A stretch of DNA of 64,000 nucleotides, taken from NCBI GenBank assembly GCA_963740215.1, contig CAVUDJ010000008.1, positions 868,001 through 932,000 of the forward strand, given 5' to 3'. Shown in pieces: positions 23,547 to 31,699 of this stretch (position 1 is the stretch's first letter; every line of letters begins with the position of its first letter). The stretch is from CAVVAL01 sp963740215. GTDB taxonomy: Bacteria > Actinomycetota > Actinomycetes > Mycobacteriales > Cryptosporangiaceae. The notes beneath the pieces are model-generated. The model was not told where the DNA came from, did not search any database, and was given only the letters and a program-made list of their open reading frames with translations. A program made the translations under genes and the position numbers.

Positions 23547-26063
23547 TCAGCGGGCGGCAGTGCCGCTGTCTCCAGGCAGAGCGCCCGGGACCACCGCACG
23601 GACCGTCGACCCGCCGGCCGAACTGTCGATGGCGAATCGACCACCGAGCCGTTGCGTCCGCTCGCGCATGCCGTCCAGGCCGAGGTGCCCCGGGTACCGA
23701 GCGTGGGGATCGAACCCGGCACCGTCGTCGGCGACCTCGACGACCAGCGTCCCCGACGCTTCAGCGGATTCCATCAGCCGGATGTCCACGTGCGTGGCCC
23801 CAGCATGCTTGACGCAGTTGTGCAGGGCTTCCTGGATGACGCGGAGCAGCTCCTCCTCGGCGCGTTCGTCGAGCGGCAGGCGGTCGCCGGGTGCATTGAC
23901 GTCGATATCGAGCCCTGTCCGCACCGAGACCGCGGCGGCGTGCCTGCGGATCGCCGTGACCAGGCCCTCCTCGTGAAGCGCGTCGGGCCGGAGCTGGAAG
24001 ATCAGCGCCCGCATGTCAGCGAGAGCGCCCTGGGTCAGGTCTCGAAGCTCTGCCAGTCCGTTGAGGACCCGGCCGGACTGATCCTCGCCCTGTTGTACCG
24101 CCAGTTGCACCGCCCTGGTGTGCAGAGTCATGGAGAACAGGGCCTGCGACACCGAGTCGTGCAGCTCGCCGGCGAGCCGATGACGTTCCTCGCGCCGGTG
24201 CGCCTCCTGGACGACTATGTGGGCCAGTCGTTCGCGTTCGACCATCAGCGCACGGTGCAGGGCGGTGCCGATCTGCTCCTGCAACGCGGTGTAGAGCCAG
24301 CCGATCCTCGGACCCAGCTCGAAGAGTACGTATCCGAGCTGATCGTCCTGGAAGTACAGCGGCACGGCCACCATGCTGTACGGCGCCGCCCGGTCGAGCC
24401 GTCCTCCGGGGACGAGTCGCACGGACTCGAACACGCTGGGGTCACCGTTGATGTCGAGGCGCGCGCTGTTCTCGTAGGCGAGCAGCAACCGCGACCGGTC
24501 TCGTGAGACCTCCTGCACCGGCCTGTCAGTCGCGGCATCGGTGGTCAGGACCGATTCGTACAGCCCGAGGTAGCAGCCCGGTACGGCGACCTTACCCAGC
24601 TCCTCGGCCAGTACGTCGGCCAGTTCCTTGACGTCGGACGCGGTGATCAGCCGCTGCCCCACCTCGCGCATGATCTTGTTACGCCTGTCGGTAAGCACCT
24701 GCGCGTAGCGCCACTGCCTTTCGACGATCTCGTTCACTGACAGCTGCGCCCGCAGCCATAGATCCTCGGCCCGCACGGCCTCTGCCGCGGTGGAGGTGGG
24801 GCGTTCGACGAGCTGGCGTAGCGCGGTCAGCGCGCGCGGCCAGTTCACTGCCTTCTCGCCCGAGCGCAGGTTCGACTGTACGAGTTGGTCCAGCAGACCG
24901 AGGAAGGCGTTCGACTCGCCGCGTGTCGCGCTCTCGAACTCGGTCGTCAGCCGCTCGGGCCAGTCCTTTGGCAGCTCCGTCGCCTGATGCCTGGCGGCTC
25001 GCCGGAGCCGGATCGTGGGCCGTTCCTGTGCCAGCGCGTCGGTCGGGGCGGCGTGCGGGGAACAGCCACAGGAACGCCGCACGACCAACGCCGTGGGTAC
25101 CTTGACCAGCGGCGGCACGGTCTCGCCGTGAATCAGGTCAAGAACCGCCTCGACCGACCGTCGGCCCATCTCGTGAAACGGTGCGTGCGCTGTGGTCAGG
25201 GACAACGCGCCCTCGGTGACCGCGCCCGCCCGGCGGTCGGCGCTGTACTCCTCGTTACTGTCAGTGTCGGATTCGCTGTCGAACCACAGATCGTGTTCGC
25301 GGATGTTCATGGAGTCGTCGAACCCGACCACCGCGACGTCGTCCGGCATGCGGAGGTCGGCCGCGGCCAGCGCGTACAGCGCGCCCAACGCGATGTGGTC
25401 GTTGGCGGCGGCAAGGGCATCCGGTGGCGCGCCCCGCTCGAGCATGCGGGCTACCGACGCGGCGGCCTCCCCCGGCTCCCACGACGATGGACGCGCCGAC
25501 ACCCAGCGCGGATCGACGACCAGGCCATGGTCGGCCAACGCATCGCGGTAGCCCTGGTAGCGCTCGCCGGCGCCCTCGTGGTTCGCCGGACCGTGCACGA
25601 AGCCGATGTCCCGGCGTCCGTGTACCTCGATCAGGTGGCTGACGACCGCATACATACCCTGACGGTTGTCCATCCCCACGACAGGTGCCTGACCGAGCGA
25701 CTGCTCCACACTCACGATGGGCAACGGAGCGAACTGGCGGCCGAACTCCTCGACGCGCCCCCTGCCGACGTTGAGCCCGAGCGTGCTCGTCCACACGACG
25801 AGCCCGTCGACCGTTTGCGCGCTGACCAGGTCGTAGATCGCGTTGGCCTGGCTGTTGACCCCCGAGTCGTCCAGCGCCCGGCCGCAGAAACAGACGAAGT
25901 CGCACCCGGTTTCGCGGGCACCGTCCACGGCGCCGAGCCACTGCTCGGCCCACAGCTCGATGTCAAGAGTCTCGGTCAACATGCCGATGACCGGGCGGCG
26001 CCGCTTCCGATGACCGGACCAGCGCCGCCCCGGGCCGGCATCTGGCGCACCTGGTGGTGTCAC
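23547..26063 (-). CDS. Fusion of a LacI-type sugar-binding domain with GAF and histidine kinase domains
   Basis: An 838-residue soluble sensor kinase starting at GTG 26063. Residues 25-335 are a LacI/periplasmic-binding-protein fold without the DNA-binding head: VIGMLTETLD, GLVVWTST, YAVVSHLIEVHGRRDIGFVHG, ALAAANDHIALGAL and VAVVGFDDS. A GAF-like segment follows at about 470-610. The C-terminus is a HisKA_3 dimerisation domain with the phospho-acceptor His near 635 (RLAGELHDSVSQAL) and an HATPase domain (IQEALHNCVKHAGAT, VADDGAGFD, LDGMRERTQRLGG). There is no signal peptide or membrane helix, so it should read an intracellular ligand. No response regulator gene is adjacent. Confidence 0.9.
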   Translation of the reverse strand: MTPPGAPDAGPGRRWSGHRKRRRPVIGMLTETLDIELWAEQWLGAVDGARETGCDFVCFCGRALDDSGVNSQANAIYDLVSAQTVDGLVVWTSTLGLNVGRGRVEEFGRQFAPLPIVSVEQSLGQAPVVGMDNRQGMYAVVSHLIEVHGRRDIGFVHGPANHEGAGERYQGYRDALADHGLVVDPRWVSARPSSWEPGEAAASVARMLERGAPPDALAAANDHIALGALYALAAADLRMPDDVAVVGFDDSMNIREHDLWFDSESDTDSNEEYSADRRAGAVTEGALSLTTAHAPFHEMGRRSVEAVLDLIHGETVPPLVKVPTALVVRRSCGCSPHAAPTDALAQERPTIRLRRAARHQATELPKDWPERLTTEFESATRGESNAFLGLLDQLVQSNLRSGEKAVNWPRALTALRQLVERPTSTAAEAVRAEDLWLRAQLSVNEIVERQWRYAQVLTDRRNKIMREVGQRLITASDVKELADVLAEELGKVAVPGCYLGLYESVLTTDAATDRPVQEVSRDRSRLLLAYENSARLDINGDPSVFESVRLVPGGRLDRAAPYSMVAVPLYFQDDQLGYVLFELGPRIGWLYTALQEQIGTALHRALMVERERLAHIVVQEAHRREERHRLAGELHDSVSQALFSMTLHTRAVQLAVQQGEDQSGRVLNGLAELRDLTQGALADMRALIFQLRPDALHEEGLVTAIRRHAAAVSVRTGLDIDVNAPGDRLPLDERAEEELLRVIQEALHNCVKHAGATHVDIRLMESAEASGTLVVEVADDGAGFDPHARYPGHLGLDGMRERTQRLGGRFAIDSSAGGSTVRAVVPGALPGDSGTAAR

Positions 26064-26501
26064 CGCCGGCGGCTGCCCGCTCGTCGCAGCGACCGCCGGT
26101 CGGAACTCCTGGGGCCGGGGAGAAGCACAGACCTACCGTACGCGCCCCCCTGCGCACAGTCACGAGCCCCCGAACCGCCGGCACCCGGTCAGCACGCTGG
26201 AGTAACGGCGAGCCTACGTTCCGCGATAGCAAGATGAGCACTCGCTCTCAGTACGGCGCAGATCGGCTCGGTGCTGCACGGCGGTTCGTCATGTCGGGCA
26301 GGGCCTCGGGACGCCGCTCGCCGTCGTCGACCGGTACCTGGTCGACCCCTTCACCTGACGCCGGCCCCGGCAGTGCCGACGCCGGCTCGACCCGACCTTC
26401 GGCGCCGACGGTCGGCCAGTCACCCAGGATCGCGCCTGCGCGCCAACCCCGCGGTTGACCGTGGGCTGGACCGCCGACGCTCAAAGAGGGGATCTACCTG
26501 C
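26064..26501. other. Gene-free region between divergent genes
   Basis: 438 bp with no frame of convincing bias. One forward stretch near 26300-26360 reads as a short, gene-tail-like peptide (GTPLAVVDRYLVDPFT, then stop) that may be a leftover of a lost gene. The rest probably holds promoters for the sensor kinase and the lipoprotein. Confidence 0.35.
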
Positions 26502-27068
26502 ATGTCTACTACCACTTTCCGACTGAGAACCCGGCTGCTACCGGTCGCCGTCCTCGCCCTGCTCGCCGCTGGGTGCGGCGGCGAGACCGCCCGACAGGCT
26601 TCCCCTGCCCGCGATGCGACGCTGTCGCCGACCAGCGCGGCTCCTGCCCCGAGCAGCCCGGATGGGCAGCCACTGGCGGCAGCAGACGTGCTCTGGCTGC
26701 ACGCCGTCGAGCGGCTCCTGCCGGCGATGAACAAGGTGTTCACCGGCAGCCCCACCGACCTGTCGCCGGCCGCGCTCACCACGCTGGCCAGCCAGGCCGG
26801 CGGTTGCCGCCGCGAGTTGACGCGAATCGGCCCCGCCAGCGCCCGCCTTCAACCGGTGCAAGCCCTCGTCCAGCAGGCCTGCACCGAGTACGACAAGGGA
26901 GCAGCGTGTTTTGCGGCGGCGGCACGCGCCGCGGTCTCTTCCAGCGCGGCCAGCTTTAGCGAGCTTGAGAAGCAGATCACCTGCGGCTTCGCCGTCGCGG
27001 CAACCGGCGGGGGGTCACTGGCCGAGGCACGGATCGTCGCCGAGGACATCAAGAACGCGACCGGTTAG
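26502..27068 (+). CDS. Putative lipoprotein
   Basis: A 188-residue secreted protein. A basic N-terminus and hydrophobic core end in a lipobox LLAAGC (Cys near 24), followed by an Ala/Ser/Pro-rich linker. The folded part (about 60-185) is helical with five further Cys residues (GGCRREL, QQACTEY, AACFAAA, ITCGF). AGAGGGG is about 10 bases before the ATG. Function unknown. Confidence 0.7.
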   Translation: MSTTTFRLRTRLLPVAVLALLAAGCGGETARQASPARDATLSPTSAAPAPSSPDGQPLAAADVLWLHAVERLLPAMNKVFTGSPTDLSPAALTTLASQAGGCRRELTRIGPASARLQPVQALVQQACTEYDKGAACFAAAARAAVSSSAASFSELEKQITCGFAVAATGGGSLAEARIVAEDIKNATG

Positions 27069-27084
27069 CGCACGAGGTCGGTGG

Positions 27085-28023
27085 TTACGGGAGCGGCAGG
27101 TGGGGATCGGTGATTCCCCCGGGGCATGCCAGGTCGTCGATGTCCCAGCCGGCGAGGCGGGCTCCGGCCTGGTAGGCGCTCTCGTAGAACGCGAGGACGG
27201 CCGCGCGGGGACTGGCTTGCGCGCGGGCGTCGTCGTAGCGGAGCACGGCCAGGTGGCTGCTGTTGCGAGCGGTCCACTGTGCCGCTTCGGGCTCCAACGG
27301 CTCACCGGCCAGGCCCGCGGGTTCGGGGGCGGTGTAGGAGTAGAAGGCAGGCTCGGGAAAGGTGTCGTCACCGAACCAGAAGCCGAAGCTGATCACCTCC
27401 CGCGAGTAGGCCTCCCGGGTCACCCGGTCTACCTGTGGCGGCTGCACGACGCGGCGCTCAGAGAACCGGGTGTGCGCGATGTCCAAGGTGTGCCAGAAAT
27501 GGTGCACCGGGCTCGCTTTTCCGGAGAACCGGGCCGCGAACTCCTCCAGCACCAGGTTCACCTGGCTCAGCACCCGCCAGTACCTGGTCACCCAGGCAGG
27601 GTCGTAGCTGGCGTGCTCGGTGTCCTCGGCGAACGGCCGATCGGCGTCGGGCAGATCGAACGGCACCGGCCGGTCGATGCGCACGTCGACGCCCAAGGTC
27701 CCCAGAGCATCGAGCGTGTCCCGGTAGAACGCGGCCACCGACCGGCCGTAGAGCGGGAAGGACACGACCTTGCCGTCCACACTGGCGAGAACCAGCTGGT
27801 GATCGACGAGGTCGAAGTCGATCGTGAAGATCGGGCCGACGTCCACCTTCCCCATCGGGCGGCTGGTCAACCCCCGCCCGGTGAGATGGAACGGCACGTT
27901 CCACCAGTGGTTACGCCGTACGCTGGCGGCGAGCCGAACCTTGCCGACCACCTGCGCGAACCGGTGCAGGGTGGCCTTCGTGTCCTGCCACTCAGCGAGC
28001 GGCATGGCGGGAAACAGCTCCAT
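27085..28023 (-). CDS. DUF5996 family protein
   Basis: A 312-residue protein of a conserved actinobacterial/proteobacterial family without known function. Hallmarks: PLAEWQDTKATLHRFAQVVG at the N-terminus, RNHWWNVPFHLTGRGLT, and PVHHFWHTLDIAHTRFS in the middle, plus FGFWFGDD. The many His and Trp residues suggest an enzyme with a metal or aromatic-ring site. No signal or membrane segment. AAGGGTGG precedes ATG 28023. It ends 16 bp from the convergent lipoprotein gene. Confidence 0.82.
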   Translation of the reverse strand: MELFPAMPLAEWQDTKATLHRFAQVVGKVRLAASVRRNHWWNVPFHLTGRGLTSRPMGKVDVGPIFTIDFDLVDHQLVLASVDGKVVSFPLYGRSVAAFYRDTLDALGTLGVDVRIDRPVPFDLPDADRPFAEDTEHASYDPAWVTRYWRVLSQVNLVLEEFAARFSGKASPVHHFWHTLDIAHTRFSERRVVQPPQVDRVTREAYSREVISFGFWFGDDTFPEPAFYSYTAPEPAGLAGEPLEPEAAQWTARNSSHLAVLRYDDARAQASPRAAVLAFYESAYQAGARLAGWDIDDLACPGGITDPHLPLP

Positions 28024-28088
28024 GACACCACCCTTCCGGTCGGATGGCACATTTACCAGGGCGGTGGAATCAGGAGGCAGTGACCCAG

Positions 28089-29444
28089 TCAGTGCGTCGT
28101 CAGGGCCGCGCTCAGTGCCGTAGCCGATCGGCCGGCCGCGTCGAGGTCCTTCTGCTTCGCGGCGGCTGCCAGCTCGCGCAGTGGTCCGTCGACCTTCGCC
28201 ACCAACGTGGACGGCGCGGTGGCTCGGATCCGGTTCCATGTCCACTTGAACGCCGTCGCGTCGCCCAGGACCGCGCCCGCTTCTCCGGCGGCCGCGTCGA
28301 TCAGAACCTGGCGCGCCCACAGGTCGGCTCGGGCCTGCTCGATCGCGGCGAGCGGCTCGTGCCGGAGCCGTAGGTCCAGGAGGTTCTGGGCGACCCGCAG
28401 TGCCGCCCGGTGCGCCGCCTTCTGGTCGCGCGCAGCCACGCTGCCTGCCAGCGCGTCGATGTCCCTGGTCATCTGTTCGCCGAGCAGAACCGGCACCCCA
28501 CCGGACCGGAAGCTCCTCCACTGCGCCGTCAGCGCGCTGCTCGCGGCGCCGGCAGCTGCCCAGTCGTTCCGGCCGGTCGCGTCGTAGGCCGCACGGACCA
28601 CTGTGGACAGCGACGTGAGCCCGGCGGGCGGCTGTCCGGTGCGCGCGTCGGTGGGCACGGCCAGCGTCGCGGCCTCCAGGTCGCCGGCGGGGCTGCCGGT
28701 GGAGAACTCGCCGTAGCCGGGCGCGAAGGTCTTCTCCTCCCGCTTGCCGTCGAAATGCAGCTCGCTGACCACGACCGCGCCGGCGACCGGCCCGCTCGGG
28801 CCAGGCACCGTCCGGTTCACGGCCTTGACGGTGACCTCTTCGAACACGGACTCGGGAATGTTCTCCGGCCGGTACACGTCACCGACCTGTGGCCCGCCGG
28901 GCATGATCATCCCGGGCGGGCCGTCCTCGCCCGCAAGCCAGGTGCCGTCGGTGTCGGCCACGGCGCCGTCGGCATAGTTGAAGACGTCCTCGCCGAAGTA
29001 CCAGACCGAGCCCCGGTCATCCTGGGCGAACCAGTCCACTGCGACCTCCTGGATACGCCCGTCGGAGAATGCCAGGTACTGCCAGCTGACCACCGGGATC
29101 CTCTGCCCTTCCCAGACGATCGTCTTGCGGTCGGGCAGGCGGCTGAACTCCGTCCGGAAGGGCTTGCCGTCGACCTGGCCTCCATAGATCACCTGGGTCA
29201 GCGTGCTGCTCGGGTGCAGCGCATTGGTGATCTCGGTGGGTCTGGAGAAGACCGGCCGGCGCAGATCGACCCGATCCTTCGCGGGCGCCAGGGGGAGGCA
29301 GCCACTGCCTTCCTCCGGCGCGATGCACCGTGGGCCGGCGGGCAGCTCGCCCGCCGCCGTTTTCGACGTGGTGGAGTTCGTGCATGCCGAAAGGGCCAGC
29401 ACCAGAGCGATCGCCGTATCGCCGACCTTCCTGTCTCGGAGCAT
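28089..29444 (-). CDS. Putative lipoprotein of unknown family
   Basis: A 451-residue exported protein. ATG 29444 (GAGGAGG 9 bases upstream) starts a signal ending in the lipobox LSAC (Cys near 21). Residues 40-260 form a beta-rich domain with recognisable repeats of WYFGEDVFNYADG and PGGPQVGDVYRPENIPE, which recurs in secreted actinobacterial proteins without known function. The last 180 residues are helical (heptad-like, LDLRLRHEPLAAIEQARADLW) and may form a bundle. Confidence 0.75.
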   Translation of the reverse strand: MLRDRKVGDTAIALVLALSACTNSTTSKTAAGELPAGPRCIAPEEGSGCLPLAPAKDRVDLRRPVFSRPTEITNALHPSSTLTQVIYGGQVDGKPFRTEFSRLPDRKTIVWEGQRIPVVSWQYLAFSDGRIQEVAVDWFAQDDRGSVWYFGEDVFNYADGAVADTDGTWLAGEDGPPGMIMPGGPQVGDVYRPENIPESVFEEVTVKAVNRTVPGPSGPVAGAVVVSELHFDGKREEKTFAPGYGEFSTGSPAGDLEAATLAVPTDARTGQPPAGLTSLSTVVRAAYDATGRNDWAAAGAASSALTAQWRSFRSGGVPVLLGEQMTRDIDALAGSVAARDQKAAHRAALRVAQNLLDLRLRHEPLAAIEQARADLWARQVLIDAAAGEAGAVLGDATAFKWTWNRIRATAPSTLVAKVDGPLRELAAAAKQKDLDAAGRSATALSAALTTH

Positions 29445-29604
29445 CTCGGTCGCCTCCTCGCCTCGGATAGCTGCAAGGTTGCTGGTGCCGCGCTGAACAC
29501 GAGCTGACCGGGCACACCGCGACGCCGCCAGAAATGTCGGCAGCTCAGGAGATGATCGTTCCGGCGGAGCCGACGGGGCCGCGCAGAGACGAAAGGGACG
29601 CGAA

Positions 29605-30186
29605 ATGGTCGAGATCGTGCTGTTCCACCACGCGCACGGACTGACGTCCGGTGTCCGCGACTTCGCCGACACGCTCAGGCAGGCCGGGCACACCGTCCAC
29701 GCGCCGGACCTGTACGAGGGACGGGTCTTCGACACCCTCGACGAGGGTCTGGCCTACGCCCGGGAGGTGGGGTTCGGCTCGATACTCGAGCGCGGACGGC
29801 TCGCCGCCGAAGGAATGCCCGACGAACTCGTCTACGCCGGGTTCTCACTCGGAGCCATGCCGGCGCAGATGCTGGCCCAGTCACGACCCGGCGCGAAGGG
29901 CGCCCTGTTGTTCCACTCCTGTATCCCGACCTCCGAGTTCGGCGGTGCGTGGCCGCAGGGGGTACCGGTCCAGATACACGGGATGGACGCCGACGAGTTC
30001 TTCGTCGAGGAAGGCGGCGACCTCGACGCAGCCCGCGCTCTCGTCGCAACGACCACGAACGCCGAGCTGTTCCTCTACCCCGGCAAGCAGCACCTCTTCG
30101 CCGACAACAGCCTGCCTTCCTACGACGAGCATGCAGCCACGGTGCTCACGCAACGCGTGCTCGACTTTCTCGACGCCATCGAGTAG
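29605..30186 (+). CDS. Dienelactone hydrolase family protein
   Basis: A 193-residue alpha/beta hydrolase. FHHAHGLTSGVRDFADTLR and HAPDLYEGRVFD are typical of dienelactone hydrolases. The nucleophile elbow reads GFSLGA, so the usual Cys is Ser81. Asp in HGMDADEFF and His in GKQHLFAD complete the triad. Dienelactones, esters or lactones are possible substrates. AAAGGGACG precedes the ATG. It is 20 bp from the convergent sensor kinase. Confidence 0.82.
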   Translation: MVEIVLFHHAHGLTSGVRDFADTLRQAGHTVHAPDLYEGRVFDTLDEGLAYAREVGFGSILERGRLAAEGMPDELVYAGFSLGAMPAQMLAQSRPGAKGALLFHSCIPTSEFGGAWPQGVPVQIHGMDADEFFVEEGGDLDAARALVATTTNAELFLYPGKQHLFADNSLPSYDEHAATVLTQRVLDFLDAIE

Positions 30187-30205
30187 CCACGCGATGCCGT
30201 GGGCG

Positions 30206-31699
30206 TCATCCCGGCGAGCCGTCCCTGATCGGGGTCTCGGCGGCCGAGGCAGGATCGCCGGCCGTCAGCGGGAGCAGCACCCGGAACCGGGTGTCGCCCG
30301 GGTTGGAGACGAGCCGGATGTCGCCGTGATGCTTGTTCACCACGATCCGGTACGAGATGTCCAGGCCGAGGCCGGTCCCCTCGCCAACCGGCTTGGTGGT
30401 GAAAAACGGCTCGAAGATCCGGGTGCGGATGCTCTCCGGGATGCCTGGCCCGGTGTCGGCGATCTCGACACAGAGCAGGTCACCGTCCCGGACGGTCCTC
30501 ACAGTCAGCGTGCCGTGGCCCTCCATCGCCGCCACAGCGTTGTCGATGATGTTCGTCCACACCTGGTTCAGCTCGGCGGCGTACGCGGGGATCCGGGGCA
30601 GCGACCGGTCGTACTCCTTCACGACCGTGATGCCGTCGCCGATCTTGCGGGCGAGCATCACCAGCGTGGAGTCCAGCAGTTCATGCACGTCGACGACCTG
30701 GAACGGTGCCCGGTCCATCTGCGAGTACTGCTTGGCGGCGCCGACGAGCGTAGAGATCCGGGCCACCGCGTCCTCGATCTCGCCCATCAGCGTCTCGGTC
30801 TCGACGGTGTAGGCGAGCCAGCGGACAGCTGGTTCCAGGTTCGTCTCGCCGACCGCGCCGGCGACCTGGCCGAGCCACGGGACGTCGATACCTCCGGCTA
30901 CCAGCACCGGCGCGATGTCCCACCCGGCCCGGACGTCGTTCTCATCAAGCCAGTCGCCGACCTCCTCCTCGGCGTCGCTCGCCTCCATCGCGGACAGCTT
31001 CGGCGCCTTGCCGACCCGCTCGGCCGCGGCCTCCTGAAGCTGCACAAGGGTCGGGAGCTGGCTGGTGTCGAGGTGCCCGTCAGCGAGCATCGCCAGCTTG
31101 TGCCGCATGCCGGCGACCCGCTCGCGCAGCGCCGCGGTGGCCCGGACCGCCGCGGCGGCCGGGTTGTTCAGCTCGTGGGTCAGGCCGGCCGAGAGGGCGC
31201 CGAGTGCCAGCAGCCGCTCCCGCTGGCCGATGAGCGCCTGGCTGTTGCGCATGGCCAGGTAGATGCCCTCGATCAAGTGCATGGGGAGTGGAAACCAGCC
31301 GCGAATGGCTTCCGCGAACATCCTGGCGGGCATCACGAAGAAGCGGGCGTCGGTAATAGCCCGCATCGTGGCGCTGTAGGCAAGGTCGTCCGCAGGCTGT
31401 TCGGTCAGGTATGCCTGCAGCGCGCCGGCGTAGACGCCACGCTGCTCGGTCCGAACCATCTCGACGTCATCGCCGTGAACCAGCCGGCTCAGCGTCACCG
31501 TGCCCTGGAGCAACACGAAGAAGCACGTGCCCGGCTCGCCCTCGGTGAGGACGTCGGTGCCGGCGGCGTGGGTCTCGGCGCGCCCGTTCTCCGCGAGCCA
31601 GCGCAGCTTCTCGTCGTCCAGCGACTCGAAGAGGAAGAGGGTGCGCAGCTCGTCCACGCCGATGGGTTCGGAGTCAGTGGCGGCGTTGGTGTCGGTCAT
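30206..31699 (-). CDS. Sensor histidine kinase with N-terminal cyclic-nucleotide-binding domain
   Basis: A 497-residue soluble kinase. Residues 20-140 form a CNB/Crp-like beta-roll (LFLFESLDDEKLRWLAENG, TEGEPGTCFFVLLQGTVTL). The HisKA helix with phospho-His near 174 (LTHELNNPAAAAVR) is followed by a long helical region and an HATPase_c domain: N-box LNQVWTNIIDNAVAAM, G1 IADTGPGIP and G2 GTGLGLDIS. Its ATG overlaps the stop of the upstream redox/response-regulator gene by 4 bases (ATGA), so the two make a two-gene unit. The receiver domain of that gene is the obvious phosphate partner. Confidence 0.9.
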   Translation of the reverse strand: MTDTNAATDSEPIGVDELRTLFLFESLDDEKLRWLAENGRAETHAAGTDVLTEGEPGTCFFVLLQGTVTLSRLVHGDDVEMVRTEQRGVYAGALQAYLTEQPADDLAYSATMRAITDARFFVMPARMFAEAIRGWFPLPMHLIEGIYLAMRNSQALIGQRERLLALGALSAGLTHELNNPAAAAVRATAALRERVAGMRHKLAMLADGHLDTSQLPTLVQLQEAAAERVGKAPKLSAMEASDAEEEVGDWLDENDVRAGWDIAPVLVAGGIDVPWLGQVAGAVGETNLEPAVRWLAYTVETETLMGEIEDAVARISTLVGAAKQYSQMDRAPFQVVDVHELLDSTLVMLARKIGDGITVVKEYDRSLPRIPAYAAELNQVWTNIIDNAVAAMEGHGTLTVRTVRDGDLLCVEIADTGPGIPESIRTRIFEPFFTTKPVGEGTGLGLDISYRIVVNKHHGDIRLVSNPGDTRFRVLLPLTAGDPASAAETPIRDGSPG

